This document shows positions 52,751 through 61,503 of a stretch of 64,000 bases of DNA, in pieces (position 1 is the stretch's first letter; the number at the start of each line of letters is the position of its first letter). A model generated the notes under the pieces. The model saw only the letters and a list, made by a program, of their open reading frames with translations. It was not told the DNA's origin and searched no databases. A program made the translations under genes and the position numbers. This DNA comes from Saprospiraceae bacterium (GTDB taxonomy: Bacteria; Bacteroidota; Bacteroidia; Chitinophagales; Saprospiraceae), in the NCBI GenBank assembly GCA_016787525.1, contig JAEUUP010000130.1, forward strand, positions 36,374 to 100,373. Reading direction: 5' to 3'.

Positions 52751-55597
52751 ATGATTGAAATGAAAAAATTACTACAATTACCGTTCAGCGGTATGAAAAC
52801 GTTCCTATGCTTCACTTTTTTTATCGTTTGTACGATAAGCTTATCGGCGCAACAAGTTTCTGGAACAATTAAAGACAATACAGGTTCGCCTGTTGTTGGA
52901 GCATCCGTTTTAGTAAAAGGTACAAACAATGGCACAGTCACGGACGAGAACGGGGTTTTTAATTTAAACAATGTTACAAAAGGTGCCACTTTGGTTGTGT
53001 CTTTTGTCGGCTTTAAAACCCAAGAAATTACTGAGGGGGGGAATTTGACTATCACTTTAGAAGTCGGCGACGCTTTAGATGAAGTAGTGGTGACGGGTGT
53101 ATTTGATGCCCGCACCAAAATGTCGGCTTCTGTAGCTATTTCAACCATTAACGCCAAGCAAATTGAGCGATTGGCAGCCACAAGTGCGGGTGATTTATTG
53201 AAAAATATACCTGGTGTATATGTCAATCAAGCAAGGGGTGAAATTTGGAATACCGTGTATTCACGTGGTATTTCGGCTGGTTCGATTGATAATGTGAACG
53301 GTTATTACTATGTTTCGATGCAAGAAGACGGATTGCCTGTGACGAATATCAATTCAGGGGTGGATTATTTCTTACGTGCTGATGCAACGACTGACCGTGT
53401 GGAAGCCGTGCGGGGTGGTACAGCCTCTATTTTAGGTGCTAATGCGCCCGGTGGTATTTTTAATTATGTTTCTAAAACAGGGGGTAAAACATTTGCAGGC
53501 GAGTTCAGAGCTAAATTTGGCTTAGAAGGCAATGGTAAAAATCCCTATTACAGAGCCGATATTAACTTAGGCGGACCCCTCAGTAATGGATGGACTTACA
53601 ATGTCGGTGGCTTTTTACGGCAATCTAATGGTGCCCGTTACCCGGGTTATCCCATGAATAATGGCGGTCAATTGAGAGCGAATGTTTTGAAAACGTATGG
53701 TTCTGGTTCGTTAAAAATCTATGCAAAATACTTAAATGATAAAAACGCTTTAACGGAATTTACACCCACACAAGGTTGGACAGACCCTAAAATTCCAACA
53801 GGGTTTTCTGCTTATGATTCGTATTATTTACCTGATGTGACGGTTAATTTGCCTATTAATGGTAAGGAAACACGTACTTTCAAATCAAAGGATAAAATTC
53901 ATTCACAAGATAAAACAGTCGGATTCAATTGGGTTCAACGCTTGGGCGAGGGTTTGACACTTAAAAACGATGCTCGTTTTTCAAGTAAGAATGTGAGTTC
54001 AAATGTCCCTGCTGTCGTTACGCCTTTTGCAACGGATGGTTTGTTATTTTATGCCATTCCGCATCTTTTAGGTAAATTTGGTACTTACACTTTTACGGAT
54101 AAAGTAACAAATCAAGTATTAGGGACGGTCACTCAAGCACCCAATATTATCAATGGTAATTTCGCTGGTTTTAAATTCACGCCTGGTGCCAATAACAATT
54201 TCCCTGGAGCGAATGTGCAGAAAAATTCATTGTTCTTCCTGCCTTTATTTTACAGCACGAATGATAGAACAGAGTTTGCCGACCAAATTTCGCTGTCGAA
54301 AAAACTCAATACTATGAATTTTACTTTGGGTGCATTTTACAGTACGGTTAAATTTAACAGTTTAGGCTCATCTCAAGATTTCGGTATAGGTGTGGGTACA
54401 ATGCAAGACCAACCGCATTTAACAGATATAAAATTGCAAGGCTTTGATGGTAAAACGTATCAAATAACAGACCCGAATGGCTTTATGGATGTGGGTAGAG
54501 ATGGCGTAAACTTATCTAATATTAAAAGAGGTCAGGTGGCACTTTTCTTTGGTCATGATTGGCAAATCAATCAAAATTTGAATTTTGATTGGGGTATTCG
54601 TTATGAAAACACATCGCAAGTAGGCTCTAATACGCCTGCCGTATCCAATCCAAAGCGCAACGACCCAACTTATGGCGGCTTAGATAATAACCCTTTGACG
54701 GTGTATGATAACGGCGGTGGTACACAAGGAACAGCATTGCCTTTTGATTATAAAGTGGCTACTTTTTCCTTCTCGGGCGGTTTGAATTATAAATTAAGCG
54801 ACAATCAAGCCCTTTATATCCGTTACTCAAATGGTAATAAAGCACCAGATATTGCTTATCAAAGCTATGCTGTTAATAATAAAGAGCTTTTTGCACAAAA
54901 GGTGGTGCAATTAGAAGGTGGTTATAAAGTGAGTACCGAAAAAGTTAAGTTTTTCGCCACACCATTTTACAGCGTATTGAGCAATGTTCCGAATGTTCAG
55001 ACATTTACCGATACAACAGGGTTGACCTACACACCGACCATTCAGTTTGCTAAATATACAACCGTGGGTATTGAATTAGAAGCCAGTTATGCCTTTACAA
55101 AAAATTGGCTTATTAAAGGCAATGCGGTGATTCAAAAATCAAAAGCCAATACATTTAAAACATGGGCAGCCAATGCCAACGGTAAAGCAGATGACAAATT
55201 AAACGATTATTCGGGTAAAGAAACCGATAATAATGCTGGTTTAATTTTCAATATCAACCCTATATATAATGGCGATAAATTTTATGCATCATTAAACTTT
55301 AGCTATATGGGCAAACGCCAAGCTAATGTTTTAAACGCTTTTCAAATGCCTGCATTCAGCACAGTTGATTTGAGTTTGGGTTATGATATTTCGGCTAAAT
55401 TCAGATTACAAGCCAATGTCAATAATGTGCTTAATACGTATGGTGTATTGGGTTGGACGGGTCCGGGAGGTTTCCCTGCGGCACTCGACCGTCAAGGATT
55501 TACACCAGAGTTTATTGCTGCCAACCCTAATGCCATATATTCTACACAAGGCAATATGCCAAGAGCGTATTTTTTAACAGCGAGCTATAAGTTTTAA
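52751..55597 (+). CDS. TonB-dependent outer membrane receptor
   Basis: 948 residues (Met 52751, alternative 52760). Signal peptide to about SLSAQ, then a carboxypeptidase-regulatory-like domain (VSGTIKDNTGSPVVGASVLVKG), TonB-box region (DALDEVVVTGVFD), a plug, and a 22-strand barrel ending in aromatic YFLTASYKF. No SusD partner is adjacent. It could import rhamnosides, phenolic glycosides or a siderophore; the neighbours favour glycosides. The 10-mer copies at 53029 (ITEGGN) and 53576 (Pro-Leu-Ser, reverse) are both near strand-turn positions. Confidence 0.92.
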   Translation: MIEMKKLLQLPFSGMKTFLCFTFFIVCTISLSAQQVSGTIKDNTGSPVVGASVLVKGTNNGTVTDENGVFNLNNVTKGATLVVSFVGFKTQEITEGGNLTITLEVGDALDEVVVTGVFDARTKMSASVAISTINAKQIERLAATSAGDLLKNIPGVYVNQARGEIWNTVYSRGISAGSIDNVNGYYYVSMQEDGLPVTNINSGVDYFLRADATTDRVEAVRGGTASILGANAPGGIFNYVSKTGGKTFAGEFRAKFGLEGNGKNPYYRADINLGGPLSNGWTYNVGGFLRQSNGARYPGYPMNNGGQLRANVLKTYGSGSLKIYAKYLNDKNALTEFTPTQGWTDPKIPTGFSAYDSYYLPDVTVNLPINGKETRTFKSKDKIHSQDKTVGFNWVQRLGEGLTLKNDARFSSKNVSSNVPAVVTPFATDGLLFYAIPHLLGKFGTYTFTDKVTNQVLGTVTQAPNIINGNFAGFKFTPGANNNFPGANVQKNSLFFLPLFYSTNDRTEFADQISLSKKLNTMNFTLGAFYSTVKFNSLGSSQDFGIGVGTMQDQPHLTDIKLQGFDGKTYQITDPNGFMDVGRDGVNLSNIKRGQVALFFGHDWQINQNLNFDWGIRYENTSQVGSNTPAVSNPKRNDPTYGGLDNNPLTVYDNGGGTQGTALPFDYKVATFSFSGGLNYKLSDNQALYIRYSNGNKAPDIAYQSYAVNNKELFAQKVVQLEGGYKVSTEKVKFFATPFYSVLSNVPNVQTFTDTTGLTYTPTIQFAKYTTVGIELEASYAFTKNWLIKGNAVIQKSKANTFKTWAANANGKADDKLNDYSGKETDNNAGLIFNINPIYNGDKFYASLNFSYMGKRQANVLNAFQMPAFSTVDLSLGYDISAKFRLQANVNNVLNTYGVLGWTGPGGFPAALDRQGFTPEFIAANPNAIYSTQGNMPRAYFLTASYKF

Positions 55598-55624
55598 AAG
55601 AATTTTCATACTTTCACATAGGGT

Positions 55625-55654
55625 AATAGAGGCAGCTTTAGGGCTGTCTCTATT
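55625..55654 (+). terminator. Terminator-like hairpin after the TonB receptor gene
   Basis: AATAGAGGCAGC (55625-55636) pairs with GCTGTCTCTATT (55643-55654) with one mismatch. A 10-mer copy (55666-55675) lies 11 bp downstream, before the next gene. Confidence 0.7.
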
Positions 55655-55688
55655 TGCACATTTATCCCCTCAGTATTTATTGAAAATC

Positions 55689-56030
55689 ATGTATCAAGTT
55701 ACTTTTAAAATAACATCAGTAATGAATATAAACATTCGCCACGCCGGTATTTTTAAATTTAAAACCAACGTAACTGACCAAGAAAAGCAAGCCTTTTTTA
55801 CTGCTTTAAAAAACTTAGAACAGTTAGAAGGGGTTCAAAAAATGGAAATATCCAAGCAAATAAGCACAAAAAATGCCTTTGAATATGGCTTTTCAATGGA
55901 GTTTGCCAACGATGATGTTTATGAAGCCTATAATATTCATCCACAGCACGATGCTTTTGTAAAAAATTATTGGTTAAAATATGTAGAGGATTTTATGGAA
56001 ATTGATACTGTGCAGATGAACATTTTATAG
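55689..56030 (+). CDS. Dabb-family (stress-responsive A/B barrel) protein
   Basis: The ATG at 55689 gives 113 residues; Met at 55722 would give 102 and a cleaner start (NINIRHAGIFKFK). The single ferredoxin-like domain with HPQHDAFVKNYWLKYVEDFM is a Dabb signature. Family members are dimeric and include olivetolic acid cyclase-like enzymes, but most have no known function. It stands between the TonB receptor and an MFS transporter, and a 10-mer copy (56045) follows its stop by 14 bp. Confidence 0.8.
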   Translation: MYQVTFKITSVMNINIRHAGIFKFKTNVTDQEKQAFFTALKNLEQLEGVQKMEISKQISTKNAFEYGFSMEFANDDVYEAYNIHPQHDAFVKNYWLKYVEDFMEIDTVQMNIL

Positions 56031-56087
56031 ATATTAAAAACACCCCCCTCAGTATTAAAACAATAACGCAACCAAACGACTTTAAAA

Positions 56088-57263
56088 ATGAAAAAAGGAC
56101 TTTTTAGCTACGAAAATGGCATCGTGCTTTTGATGGCACTTACCTTCGGCTGTTTATTTTTTGATCGCTTGGCACTCAATTTTTTGATGCCTTATGTCGC
56201 CAAAGATTTGCAACTCAATAATACACAAATTGGGCTTTTAGCGGGTGGTTTATCACTGGCTTGGGCGTTTTCCAGTTTTTTTTCAACGGCTTGGGCTGAA
56301 GTCAATAACAAAAAGAAAGTCGTCTTCATTGCCACTGTGTTCACCTTTTCGATATGCTCTTTCGGCTCTGGTTTGGCAACCTCTTTTGTGACTTTACTGA
56401 TTGCTCGTTTGGTGATGGGATTTGCGGAAGGCCCCGTTATTCCGTTGGCGCAAAACTTTGTCGAAAGAGAATCTTCTCCTCATCGTTTGGGTTTGAATGC
56501 AGGCGTTTTACAAGCCTTTGGCTCTGCTTTATTTGGGTCAATATTAGCACCCGTCGTATTGGTACAGATTGCCGAAAATATGGGTTGGCGCAATGCTTTT
56601 TACGTTGCGGGCGCGCCAGGATTGCTGATGGGTTTGTTAGCATGGTTTTATATAAAACCTTCAACCGCCGAAAGCAAAGCGACGACTGAAAATTCAACCC
56701 TCACAATTTCAGAATTATTTCAATACAATAATATAAAATGGGGTATTCCTGCGGCTTGTTGCATATTCGGTTGGTGGTTTGCCACTTTGCCTTTTATATC
56801 CAAATATTTCGTAGAGTCACAAGGTATGTCTGCTGATCAAATGGGTAAAACTATGGGTTTGCTCGGCGTTTCTGGGCTTGTATCTTCCATCATAGTTCCT
56901 GCATTATCGGATAAAATCGGGCGCAAGCCTGTATTATTGGGCGCGATAGTCTTGGGCATTTTATACCCTTTTACAGTCTATTTTTTAAATGGCTCGGGGC
57001 TTCAATTGCCTGCGATGTTTATCACTTATTTTACGATGGGTGCTATACCCATTGTCGCCGCAGTTATCCCTTCTGCAACAGTTCCCGACCATTCAAAAGC
57101 AAAAGCAATCGGTTTAGTGACGGCGGTTGCTGAGATTATTGGCGGGGTATTGATTCCAGCCTTAGCGGGTATTTTATCGGATAGCGTTGACCCTTCGGCA
57201 TTTTTATGGGTTGCATCAAGTTTAGCCGTTTTAGGGCTGTTTTTTATTACAAAACTGGAGTGA
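56088..57263 (+). CDS. MFS transporter
   Basis: 391 residues with about twelve membrane segments. The N-terminal pattern FFDRLALNFLMPYVAKDL and RLVMGFAEGPVIPLAQNF point to the anion/phthalate-like (ACS) branch, which imports organic acids and aromatic acids. A second signature is GRKPVLLGAIVLG after segment 8. It probably brings an aromatic acid to the ring-cleavage enzymes encoded 8-13 kb upstream. A 10-mer copy is 11 bp beyond the stop (57275). Confidence 0.9.
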   Translation: MKKGLFSYENGIVLLMALTFGCLFFDRLALNFLMPYVAKDLQLNNTQIGLLAGGLSLAWAFSSFFSTAWAEVNNKKKVVFIATVFTFSICSFGSGLATSFVTLLIARLVMGFAEGPVIPLAQNFVERESSPHRLGLNAGVLQAFGSALFGSILAPVVLVQIAENMGWRNAFYVAGAPGLLMGLLAWFYIKPSTAESKATTENSTLTISELFQYNNIKWGIPAACCIFGWWFATLPFISKYFVESQGMSADQMGKTMGLLGVSGLVSSIIVPALSDKIGRKPVLLGAIVLGILYPFTVYFLNGSGLQLPAMFITYFTMGAIPIVAAVIPSATVPDHSKAKAIGLVTAVAEIIGGVLIPALAGILSDSVDPSAFLWVASSLAVLGLFFITKLE

Positions 57264-57318
57264 TTTCGATGAAATACTGAGGGGGTGCTAACTAATTTTA
57301 ATTTTTAAAAACTCAATT

Positions 57319-58758
57319 ATGAAAAAGATATTTCTGCCTATTTTGAGCTTCATATTGATGCTTTTTGCTTGTAAAACTGAAACAAACACCATTGCTAAAG
57401 AGCCTTTCAAATGGGGTGTTGCTACTTGCGCTTATCAAGTGGAAGGCAACTATCAAGCGGATGGAAAAGGCGAATCCAAATGGGATTTTTTGACCAATAA
57501 AGTACAGATTACCAAGATGATTACGGGTCAACAAATGACTGGTAATGTGTCCATTAATATGTACGACCGCACGCAATATTTGAAGGATATTCAATTGATG
57601 AAAGAATTGGGTGTCAATTCTTACCGTATGTCTTTGGATTGGAGTCGCATCATACCCGATGGGGTGGGTGCACCGAATGAAGCAGCTTTGAAACATTATG
57701 ATGTGTTAATTGATGATTTATTGGCGGCTGGTATTGAACCTTTTGTCACGATTTATCACTTCGATTATCCCAATGTTTTGATGCAAAAAGGCGGTTGGGG
57801 CAATCCCGAAATGGTGAATTGGTATGTCAATTATGCAACTTTGGTTTTAAAACGCTATGGTAATAAAGTGAAGCATTTTATCACTTTTAATGAGCCTTAT
57901 ATTGAGTTTTTTTTGGTGGAAAATATGCTCACTGCGCCACATGATAAGCCACTTTCAAAGGAATTTTATATGAGTCAAATGCAAAAAGCGCATCGTGAAT
58001 TGATGGCTAATGCACAGATAACAAAAGTTTACCACGATTTGAAATTAAAAGGTGAAATTGGTATTGTGCTCAATTTGAATCCAGGAGCACCGTGGGACGC
58101 TAGCAAACCCGCTGATGTGGAAGCTGCAAAATTTCAAGAAGTGCTTATCAATGATTTGTTTTTAGACCCACTTTTTAAAGGCAATTATCCTAAAATGGCG
58201 TTGGATTCACTGGCAAAATACAATCCCAGTTTCAAACCGAGTGCTGAAGATATGGCATTCATTGCGGCACAAAAACCTGATTTTTTAGGGTTTAATTTTT
58301 ATGCGCCAGCCATTGTAAAAGGAGAAGATACGCCGATGTCGTTGAAATGGTTGGATAATAATCCCGATTCCATGAAATCGAATGTAGGGCCTGTCCGACC
58401 TGAATATCTCTATAAGCTTTTAATGAAATTGAAAACAGAGTATGGTAATCCCAAAATGTACATCACTGAAAATGGCACAGGTTATCCATCCGAAGATGTG
58501 AAAGTGAATGGTAAAATCAATGACCCCATGCGAGCCGATTACATCAAAAAGCACGTTGAAATGGCTTTAAAAGCGAAGTCTGAAGGTGCTAATTTGAACG
58601 GTTATATGGTTTGGAGTGGCTGGGATAATTTTGAATGGGTGGCAGGTTACACCAAGCGTTTGGGTTTGATTTATGTGGATTTTCAATCACAAGAAAGGAC
58701 ACCGAAACAAAGTTTTTATGAATATCAGAAAATAATTCAAGCTCATAAAGGACTTTGA
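57319..58758 (+). CDS. GH1 beta-glucosidase lipoprotein
   Basis: 479 residues. A lipobox MLFAC (Cys about 19) indicates anchoring in a membrane. The GH1 TIM barrel has the acid/base Glu192 in TFNEPY and the nucleophile Glu384 in ITENGTGY, with VNSYRMSLDWSRIIPDG and WSGWDNFEW as substrate-binding motifs. It hydrolyses beta-glucosides, such as aryl-glucosides. With the rhamnosidase it could strip rutinose-type disaccharides in two steps. No 10-mer copy in the gene. Confidence 0.93.
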   Translation: MKKIFLPILSFILMLFACKTETNTIAKEPFKWGVATCAYQVEGNYQADGKGESKWDFLTNKVQITKMITGQQMTGNVSINMYDRTQYLKDIQLMKELGVNSYRMSLDWSRIIPDGVGAPNEAALKHYDVLIDDLLAAGIEPFVTIYHFDYPNVLMQKGGWGNPEMVNWYVNYATLVLKRYGNKVKHFITFNEPYIEFFLVENMLTAPHDKPLSKEFYMSQMQKAHRELMANAQITKVYHDLKLKGEIGIVLNLNPGAPWDASKPADVEAAKFQEVLINDLFLDPLFKGNYPKMALDSLAKYNPSFKPSAEDMAFIAAQKPDFLGFNFYAPAIVKGEDTPMSLKWLDNNPDSMKSNVGPVRPEYLYKLLMKLKTEYGNPKMYITENGTGYPSEDVKVNGKINDPMRADYIKKHVEMALKAKSEGANLNGYMVWSGWDNFEWVAGYTKRLGLIYVDFQSQERTPKQSFYEYQKIIQAHKGL

Positions 58759-58826
58759 CAAAGGGATAAACAGACTCAGTACATATTATTCGGTACTTTT
58801 CAGGCACAATAAAACAGCGTTTTTAG

Positions 58827-58940
58827 GTAGTGTATTGGACTCAACTGCTCGTGGGTAAAAAGAAATATAGTTTTGTTCTTTTTATTTTCTTATTTTGTGT
58901 AGCTTTATTGGCTATTGGAAGATTATTTCATCAAAGTTAA
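58827..58940 (+). CDS. Possible tiny membrane peptide
   Basis: A short frame with GTG starts (58830 or 58851) encodes a hydrophobic peptide (KKYSFVLFIFLFCVALLAIG). No ATG start is available and no homology is known. It lies in the gap after the glucosidase gene and may be noise. Confidence 0.22.
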   Translation, partial: VVYWTQLLVGKKKYSFVLFIFLFCVALLAIGRLFHQS

Positions 58941-59006
58941 TTCAAATAATTGCCTTTGGCTCGCTGAAACTAAACGTGCAATATTGTCATAAAAAATAAT
59001 TATAAA

Positions 59007-60050
59007 ATGGAAAACATAAAAAAATTCTCACGCCGCCAGTTTTTAGGAACGGCAAGTACGCTCATTTCGGGGTCAGTCTTAGGAGTTAATACGCTTATTC
59101 ACGCGCCTGCCTATATTCCTGACTTATTCAAACCCAATTCTAAAATCAATGGCGTGCAAATAGGCACGATTACCTATTCCTTCCGCGATATGCCCGACCA
59201 AAGTGCTGAGGCTACGCTGCAATATGTGTTGGATTGTGGCATAAGTGCCATCGAACTCATGGGCGGTCCTGCCGAGTCTTTCGCAGGCGCACCTAAAAAC
59301 CCCGTTAATATGCGCTCGGTATTTCCATTGATGCGCAAAAGGTTTGACAAAAAAGAATTGACCCCAGAGGAAAAGCAAAAGTTGGCAGAAGTGGATGCTC
59401 AACTCAAAGCATACAACGACGAAATGGCAAAATGGCGACTAAATGCACCGATGGAGCAATTCGCAAAGCTGCGCAAAATGTACAAAAAAGCAGGTGTCTC
59501 TATCTATGCTTTCAAACCTGCCGCTTTCGACATCAACCACAGCGACATAGATATTGAGTACGGTATGAAAGCAACCAAAGCTTTGGGCGCAACGCACTTC
59601 ACCTTGGAACATCCCAGCAACGATGCTCATACGCTCAAGTTGGGCAAGATGGCTGAGAAGTACGGTTTGAAAGTGGGGTATCATGGTCACGAACAACAAA
59701 CGCCAACTTTGTGGGATACGGCGTTGTCACAATCACCTGCCAATGCTTTGAACTTAGATTTTGGACATTTTGTAGCGGCGGGGAATCAAAACCCGATAGA
59801 TATGGTAAAACAAAAACATGCACATATCGTGAGTATGCACATCAAAGACCGTCAAACACCCGCACATGGTAAGTCCAATTTGGAGTGGGGTAAAGGCGAT
59901 ACGCCTATTGCAGATGTCTTAAAGTTCATGCGTGACCAAAAGTATAAATTCCCTGCTACGATTGAATTGGAATATCAAATTCCAGAAGGGTCAAATTCAG
60001 TGAAAGAGGTGCAAAAATGTTTGGAGTTTTGCCGAAAAGCTTTGGGTTAA
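59007..60050 (+). CDS. Sugar phosphate isomerase/epimerase-like TIM barrel (Tat signal)
   Basis: 347 residues. A Tat-like start FSRRQFLGTASTLISGSVL predicts export. The xylose isomerase-like/AP endonuclease 2 barrel has TFRDMP-like early strand, HFTLEHPSNDAH, GLKVGYHGHEQQ, LNLDFGHFVAAG and SMHIKDRQ, giving the usual His/Glu/Asp metal site. Exported members are found with DUF1080 and GMC proteins in 3-keto-glycoside utilisation loci, so it may act on that pathway. True substrate unknown. Confidence 0.87.
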   Translation: MENIKKFSRRQFLGTASTLISGSVLGVNTLIHAPAYIPDLFKPNSKINGVQIGTITYSFRDMPDQSAEATLQYVLDCGISAIELMGGPAESFAGAPKNPVNMRSVFPLMRKRFDKKELTPEEKQKLAEVDAQLKAYNDEMAKWRLNAPMEQFAKLRKMYKKAGVSIYAFKPAAFDINHSDIDIEYGMKATKALGATHFTLEHPSNDAHTLKLGKMAEKYGLKVGYHGHEQQTPTLWDTALSQSPANALNLDFGHFVAAGNQNPIDMVKQKHAHIVSMHIKDRQTPAHGKSNLEWGKGDTPIADVLKFMRDQKYKFPATIELEYQIPEGSNSVKEVQKCLEFCRKALG

Positions 60051-60076
60051 TGGCTTATTTGTGCGCTTAAAACTAA

Positions 60077-60267
60077 CAATACTTCGGTAGTTTTTTAAGC
60101 GTAAATAACGCCGCCTGCGGTGGCAGCGTGGGCTTTTCGGAAGGAGGTTTTAATTTTTTGCAAGTTCGGGTGCAGCCCGAACTTGCAAAAAATTAAAACC
60201 TTCCTACATTCCCCTTTTTTTCGGCGGCGAAGCAGCCGTTTTTCAACTAAAAAGTTACCGAGTATTG
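60077..60267. repeat. Hairpin element 5 with terminal inverted repeats
   Basis: CAATACTTCGGTAGTTTTTTA at the left end is repeated inverted at the right end (CTAAAAAGTTACCGAGTATTG, ending 60267), as in MITE-like elements. The interior is a long stem 60145-60201 (AGGTTTTAATTTTTTGCAAG with complement) plus a CGGCGG hairpin with T tract. The last about 65 bp are closely similar to the right end of element 3. No coding frame. Confidence 0.82.
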
Positions 60268-60365
60268 ATAGTAAGTCGTTCGACTTAAAACAATGACTAA
60301 TGACGTTTGATGACTACCTAAAAGACAAGCAAAGCCTTATTCTCTCATTCATTTAGTTTTAGAAA

Positions 60366-61421
60366 ATGAAAAAGCCATTCTTATGCAGTTTGACTGTTTA
60401 TCTTTTCGCTTTTGTGGTGTTGTCAAAAGCACAGAATGCGATTCAAAAAACGCCATCCGATGAAGGCGTGATTGTCACACGCACAATTGAGTCTAAAGCC
60501 TTGCAAAATACGGGTGGCGAAAATCCCAACCGCAAAATCTCCATCTATCTACCCCCTCAGTATGAACAGTCCAACACACGCTATCCTGTCATCTATTATC
60601 TGCATGGATTCATGGGGAAAGACAATATCTCTCAGGCGATGAAAGATGTTTTGGATGAAGCTATCAAGAAACAGAAAATAAAACCATTCATTCTGGTACA
60701 AGCCGATCACTATACGCTTTTTGAAGGCAGCTTCTACAGTAATTCAACTCTAACAGGCAATTGGGACGAATTTGAGTCCAAAGAGCTGGTCGAATACATG
60801 GATAAGAACTTCCGAACCAGAGCAGATAAAGACAGCAGGGGCATTGCAGGACATTCTATGGGCGGCTATGGGGCTTTTAAAATGGCCATGTTGCATCCCG
60901 ATGTTTTTAGCAGCATCTATGCTTTGAGTCCCGGACTTTTGGCTTTTGTCAAAGAGTTTGGTCCCAACAGCACTTCTTACAAAGAGGTGCAAAATGTGAA
61001 AACGCATGAAGACTTAAAGAAAACGTATTACCCTAAAGTATTGGTTGCCGTAGCACGAGCATGGTCGCCCAATCCCAACAAGCCACCGTTCTATTGCGAT
61101 TTCCCTTTTACTTATGAAGGTGATAAGATGTTTATCAATCAACCTGTTTTAGAAAGGTGGGAAGCCAATATGCCTGTTTATATGGTGGACAAATACGCCG
61201 ATAATTTACGGAAATTGACAGCCATCAAAATGGATTGGGGACGCAACGATGCACCACGTTTCCCTATTCAAATAGGTATGTTGAGTCAACGACTGGAAAA
61301 CTTGGGCATCAATCATTTTGCAGAAGAATACATTGGCGACCACGGCAATAAAATTTGGACAAAAGACGGTCGTGTTTTGAATGATATGCTGCCGTTTTTT
61401 AATGATTATTTGAAGTTCTAA
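60366..61421 (+). CDS. Secreted esterase D/feruloyl-esterase-like hydrolase
   Basis: 351 residues with a signal peptide ending near SKAQ. Alpha/beta hydrolase of the PF00756 type: RKISIYLPPQYE, YPVIYYLHGFMG, nucleophile Ser in GIAGHSMGGYGAFKM, Asp and a final His in YIGDHGNKIW. Similar proteins remove feruloyl or acetyl groups from plant polysaccharides and phenolic esters. The 10-mer at 60553 is read Pro-Pro-Gln-Tyr at the conserved LPPxY segment, where the motif coincides with residues the family keeps anyway. Confidence 0.88.
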   Translation: MKKPFLCSLTVYLFAFVVLSKAQNAIQKTPSDEGVIVTRTIESKALQNTGGENPNRKISIYLPPQYEQSNTRYPVIYYLHGFMGKDNISQAMKDVLDEAIKKQKIKPFILVQADHYTLFEGSFYSNSTLTGNWDEFESKELVEYMDKNFRTRADKDSRGIAGHSMGGYGAFKMAMLHPDVFSSIYALSPGLLAFVKEFGPNSTSYKEVQNVKTHEDLKKTYYPKVLVAVARAWSPNPNKPPFYCDFPFTYEGDKMFINQPVLERWEANMPVYMVDKYADNLRKLTAIKMDWGRNDAPRFPIQIGMLSQRLENLGINHFAEEYIGDHGNKIWTKDGRVLNDMLPFFNDYLKF

Positions 61422-61503
61422 TAGGTTTCAAGCTTTTGAAAAGCGCATTTTTACCTTTTTAGGAAGCTATAAGACCTAAACTATTCTCTTCATTCAATCA
61501 AGT

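Noticed and set aside
58741..58790. GACTCAGTAC as a further motif copy
   Set aside because: It matches only TCAGTA and lacks the CCCC block.
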